Below, piece by piece: positions 39,541 through 42,220 of a DNA stretch of 42,220 nucleotides (its first letter is position 1; each line of letters begins with the position of its first letter). The notes under the pieces were generated by a model. The model had not been told where the DNA came from. It saw only the letters and a list, made by a program, of their open reading frames with translations, and searched no databases. The translations under genes were made by a program, and so were the position numbers. This DNA comes from a virus. The DNA lies in IMG/VR virus record IMGVR_UViG_3300027906_000046, positions 1 to 42,220 of that record; one strand, 5' to 3'.

Positions 39541-39819
39541 TTATAATGCTTTGTGTAATGTTACTACTAGTTTGTCTTTTTTAAGACGTCTATCTAGTTC
39601 AATACCTTTTTTTCTGCCTAGCTCTTCTAATTGAACTTTAGTTAATTTACCAAGTTCTTTTTTAGTAGGCTTTTTTCCTTTTTTAGCTGTAGTTTTTTTA
39701 GTTGTTACAGCTTTCTTTTTAACTTCATTAGTTAGCACTAATGGTTTAGCCATTTCTTTTGCTTTTTCTTTACCAAAGAAAATTTCAGTTAGAGTAGGCC
39801 ATCCTTTGAAAATACTCAT
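39541..39819 (-). CDS. Lys-rich protein with SAP-like C-terminus, 92 aa
   Basis: Residues 34-57 are a Lys/Thr/Ala-rich, histone-H1-like stretch (VKKKAVTTKKTTAKKGKK). The C-terminus (about 58-92: LTKVQLEELGRKKGIELDRRLKKDKLV) resembles the SAP or Rho N-terminal-type helix-extended loop-helix that binds nucleic acids. A DNA- or RNA-binding role is inferred. The unusual N-terminus (FKGWPTLTEIFFG) suggests an interaction site. Start ATG at 39819 with an AGGAG ribosome binding site. Confidence 0.7.
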   Translation of the reverse strand: MSIFKGWPTLTEIFFGKEKAKEMAKPLVLTNEVKKKAVTTKKTTAKKGKKPTKKELGKLTKVQLEELGRKKGIELDRRLKKDKLVVTLHKAL

Positions 39820-39829
39820 TGTATTTCTC

Positions 39830-40537
39830 CTATATGTCTACCACATTATCAAAACTACCAAACTGTACTAGATCTCTTGTAAGGTCTGTAGTTAGCCCAG
39901 TAATTTGTAACATTGGCCTATTGTCCCAACCCATGTTACAAGTGGCGTGTGGTATATCCCGCCACTCCCACGTTATACATTGTCCTTTGCTCCATTGATG
40001 CCAGTTGCTATTACCTAATTGAAATACTTGTCCGTGTTTCCAATCATCTAACATAATAACAAACCTTCTCATAAGCTCAGGGTTCTTATCTGCTTCTATT
40101 TCAACAAAACTATTTCCACGTTCTTTACGACCCGCGAAATTGTCTATATGCCAATTTAACATTTGTCCTGTTATTTGGTTATGGAACTTAATTGTTGTTT
40201 CTTCCATCCCAAAGTAATTAGCAATCTTTTTAAAAACTTCTATATCTTCTGCCTTTGTCCTTTTGAATACTTCCATATTAGGATTTGCTCCTGCTCTTTC
40301 TAAGTCGTATTCTTCTTGGTTGGCACTATAAATTCTTTCTTTTCCGTCTACTTTGTTTCGTGTAGCCCATGTACTTGTTACTACTCTTTCTAAGCATTCG
40401 TTAACAGCGTCTTCCCAATCACCATTAAACGTACAAACTTCTTGGTAATCTTTACTTTTTACATCTGGTTTAAAATGCCAGTTGCTCTGTTTCTTTGTAA
40501 AATCCCAACGGCTTTTACCCCAATCTTCACTTGTCAT
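39830..40537 (-). CDS. 2-oxoglutarate/Fe(II)-dependent oxygenase-like protein
   Basis: H130-x-D132 (WHID) provides the iron facial triad, H197 (IPHAT) the distal histidine, and R207 (NRPML) the 2-oxoglutarate carboxylate contact. Spacing of 65 residues from HxD to the distal histidine is usual. The segment RRFVIMLDDWKHGQVF is the core strand. It is the second such enzyme in the window, not closely similar to that at 16318. Its substrate is unknown. Starts with ATG 12 bases after the small gene 40550-40684. Confidence 0.82.
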   Translation of the reverse strand: MTSEDWGKSRWDFTKKQSNWHFKPDVKSKDYQEVCTFNGDWEDAVNECLERVVTSTWATRNKVDGKERIYSANQEEYDLERAGANPNMEVFKRTKAEDIEVFKKIANYFGMEETTIKFHNQITGQMLNWHIDNFAGRKERGNSFVEIEADKNPELMRRFVIMLDDWKHGQVFQLGNSNWHQWSKGQCITWEWRDIPHATCNMGWDNRPMLQITGLTTDLTRDLVQFGSFDNVVDI

Positions 40538-40549
40538 TATTTTTCCGAT

Positions 40550-40684
40550 CTACTTTATACTTCCGTTTAATACACGTTTACTATTCGGATGCCTTTTTGC
40601 TGTAAACGTGGCGTGGGACATATTTTTTTTAAAACGAGGTTGTCCTCTTACCGTTTTTATTCCTGGTACTGCTCTTTTTCCCAT
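40550..40684 (-). CDS. Small basic protein downstream of tctA, 44 aa
   Basis: The ATG overlaps the tctA stop (TAATG) and is preceded by a GGAG ribosome binding site eight to nine bases upstream; the stop lies 12 bases before the oxygenase start. The 44-residue product is strongly basic (many Lys and Arg, one Asp/Glu at most), with the segment NMSHATFTAKRHPNSKR near 21-37. A vague likeness to the N-terminal part of ribosomal protein bL28 (basic, GKR..G..., SHA) was noticed but cannot be substantiated by eye. Likely RNA-binding. Confidence 0.55.
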   Translation of the reverse strand: MGKRAVPGIKTVRGQPRFKKNMSHATFTAKRHPNSKRVLNGSIK

Positions 40685-42123
40685 TATGAATACTCCAATT
40701 TATTTTTTCTAGAAACACCGTATACAAACAAGCCAACAATCAGTACACACAATACTAAAAAGATAGGTCTTTGTAGTAATTTATCAAAAGTATAAATGTG
40801 TATTAAGTTTAATGTTAGCGATTCAAATTTAGTAGCAAGTATAAATGCCATAAGCATACCTGGTCTACTAAACTTATATTTTTTACAAACAACACCTAGT
40901 ACCGAACATATTGCTAGTATGGCATAGTCTTCCCAGCCGCCTGTATATTGTACACAGGCCCAAATTATAAATGCTACAATTAAAGGGAAATAATATATGT
41001 AAGGCACATAACAGATCTTAGCAATATATCTGTTAAATGCTATACAGATAACACCAACTAATACTGTTGCCCACATAAAGCCAAATGTTAAACTGTCAAA
41101 AAACTTTGTGTCGTAAGCAATCTCTTGAGCACCTAGTTCAAAGCCTAAGTACATAAACAGTCCCATAAGAACTGCGGCAAAACTTGCCCCTGGTATGCCA
41201 AACAATACTGTTGGAATCATACTAGTTGCTTTTTGTGAGTTGTTAGCACCTTCAGGTCCTACTACTCCTCTAATATTACCTTTACCAAATTCTTCATTAG
41301 GGTGAGTTGCTACTGTTGAACCATATGCCATCCAGTCTGCCATAGCACCACCAATGCCTGGTAAGAATCCTATAAAGGCTCCAATGGCTCCGCCACGTAG
41401 GGCGTCCCATTTCATTTTCCATACTACTTTAATACCTTCCCAAGTTTGTTTCACTTGAGTGTCTTCTTTCATATGAGCTACTTGTTGGCCTTTCCTCCAG
41501 CCATCTAATATTTCTGGGAAAGCAAATAGTCCAGCAACAAAAGGCATAAGTTGTACACCGTCGCCTAAGTATTCCCAACCACCTGTGTATCTATCAAAGT
41601 TTGTTAATGGATCAGTTCCTATAAGTCCTATTCCAAGTCCTACAAGAATTGCTATAATACTTCTAAACCAAAATCTGTTACTAACAAATCCTACACAGGC
41701 AAGAGCCATTACCATGAATGCCCATAACTCTGGAATACCAAAGTACATAATAAGTTGTACATACCAAGGCAATAAAGCAAAGGTTAGTGTACCCCATATA
41801 AGTCCGTTAAGTGTTGAAGTTGTAATTGCGGCCGTTAAAGCATAAGTGGCCTTGCCTTGTTTTGCTAACGGGTATCCGTCAACCATAGTTGCCGCGGCAG
41901 AATTGGCGCCTGGTATTCCTAGTAATATTCCTGAGTATGTGTCGCCTGTTGTACTGGCGGCTACTACTGCCATACAAAATATTACGCCTAAGTAAGGGTC
42001 AAATCCAAAGTAACTAATAAATCCAAATAAAGCTACTAGTCCTGTTGTAGCACCTGCACTTGGTACTAATCCTACAATTAGACCATATAGTGTTCCGGCT
42101 AATAGTGTGTAAATTTCTTCCAT
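40684..42123 (-). CDS. tctA: TctA-like tripartite tricarboxylate transporter membrane subunit
   Basis: The 479-residue protein has many hydrophobic segments and the conserved GLVPSAGATTG near residues 17-27, ILLGIPGANSAAATMVDG (about 65-82), GFLPGIGGAMADW (about 255-267), and a second FGIPGASFAAVLMGL repeat (about 308-322). These duplicated loop motifs identify TctA, the large subunit that moves carboxylates with sodium or protons. In bacteria it works with TctB (small, four-helix) and TctC (binding protein). TctC is present at 37643-38695; TctB is not evident. Start ATG at 42123. A CTAAATA box about 40 bases upstream is a weak late-promoter candidate. Confidence 0.93.
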   Translation of the reverse strand: MEEIYTLLAGTLYGLIVGLVPSAGATTGLVALFGFISYFGFDPYLGVIFCMAVVAASTTGDTYSGILLGIPGANSAAATMVDGYPLAKQGKATYALTAAITTSTLNGLIWGTLTFALLPWYVQLIMYFGIPELWAFMVMALACVGFVSNRFWFRSIIAILVGLGIGLIGTDPLTNFDRYTGGWEYLGDGVQLMPFVAGLFAFPEILDGWRKGQQVAHMKEDTQVKQTWEGIKVVWKMKWDALRGGAIGAFIGFLPGIGGAMADWMAYGSTVATHPNEEFGKGNIRGVVGPEGANNSQKATSMIPTVLFGIPGASFAAVLMGLFMYLGFELGAQEIAYDTKFFDSLTFGFMWATVLVGVICIAFNRYIAKICYVPYIYYFPLIVAFIIWACVQYTGGWEDYAILAICSVLGVVCKKYKFSRPGMLMAFILATKFESLTLNLIHIYTFDKLLQRPIFLVLCVLIVGLFVYGVSRKNKLEYS

Positions 42124-42220
42124 GTAGATATCTTTTTCTAATAATTGATACTAGTAATTATTTAGAAAAGCTAATTGATCTTTAAAAAGTGATTACTGTT
42201 GTTTTCTTTTGTGTATAGAT
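42124..42220. other. Upstream region of tctA, no gene seen
   Basis: No ORF was recognised in these 97 bases. On the minus strand a CTAAATA box (partial late-promoter match, near 42157-42164) lies upstream of tctA. No TTGACA/TATAAT pair was seen. Confidence 0.3.

Noticed and set aside
1-42220. tRNA genes, CRISPR arrays and insertion sequences
   Set aside because: No cloverleaf, repeat-spacer array or transposase was recognised on either strand by eye; a tRNA search program would be decisive.

Overview
This window reads as part of the genome of a T4-like myovirus, most likely infecting a marine bacterium. The T4-type replication and recombination core is recognisable: gp32 single-strand binding protein, UvsX recombinase with a UvsY-like neighbour, UvsW helicase, and a possible gp62-like clamp-loader subunit. 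Around it sit many small conserved proteins of the kind shared by marine T4-like phages. The DNA is AT-rich, genes are packed with ATGA/TAATG overlaps, and promoters are of two kinds: host sigma70 type (early) and T4-late type (NATAAATA). The phage-encoded FdxA-type ferredoxin and the TctA/TctC transport genes suggest a low-GC marine (alpha)proteobacterial host such as a SAR11-like cell. That host assignment is inference.

Layout. 1-1581: the end of a radical SAM gene, then two short proteins of unknown function, each with its own late promoter and terminator. 1582-4339: a late operon of four genes, three of which begin with sequences resembling the T4 capsid-targeting and prohead-protease cleavage signal; one of them has ligase-like KxDG motifs. 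4462-9090: a lipase, a GNAT acetyltransferase, small early proteins, a probable virion protein and a ferredoxin. 9087-16202: a replication block (DnaE-like fragment, zinc-finger protein, gp62-like protein, UvsW and its partner, AAA+ ATPase) ending in an MTA/SAH-nucleosidase-like gene.

16318-20089 is a plus-strand late cassette: a 2-oxoglutarate oxygenase, an unknown protein, and two tandem paralogues of unknown function. 20086-31431 is a long, mostly minus-strand block for glycan and nucleotide metabolism: FkbM methyltransferase, several glycosyltransferases, cupins, ThyX, purine nucleoside phosphorylase, a HAD phosphatase, a sugar nucleotidyltransferase, a cytidylyltransferase-cupin fusion, and two divergent GT-B-like proteins. 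31412-34722 is the UvsY-like/UvsX/gp32 block with early and late promoters and a strong terminator.

34729-42123 is an accessory block containing tctA and tctC (tripartite tricarboxylate transporter) without a recognisable tctB. Between and around them are two paralogous methyltransferases, three P-loop (sulfotransferase-like) proteins, a duplicated membrane protein, a second 2-oxoglutarate oxygenase and a SAP-like basic protein. Taken together, the phage replicates by a T4-type machinery, appears to salvage nucleotides, may modify surface or virion glycans, and may alter host carboxylate uptake. Functions are assigned from motifs read by eye; no database search was run.
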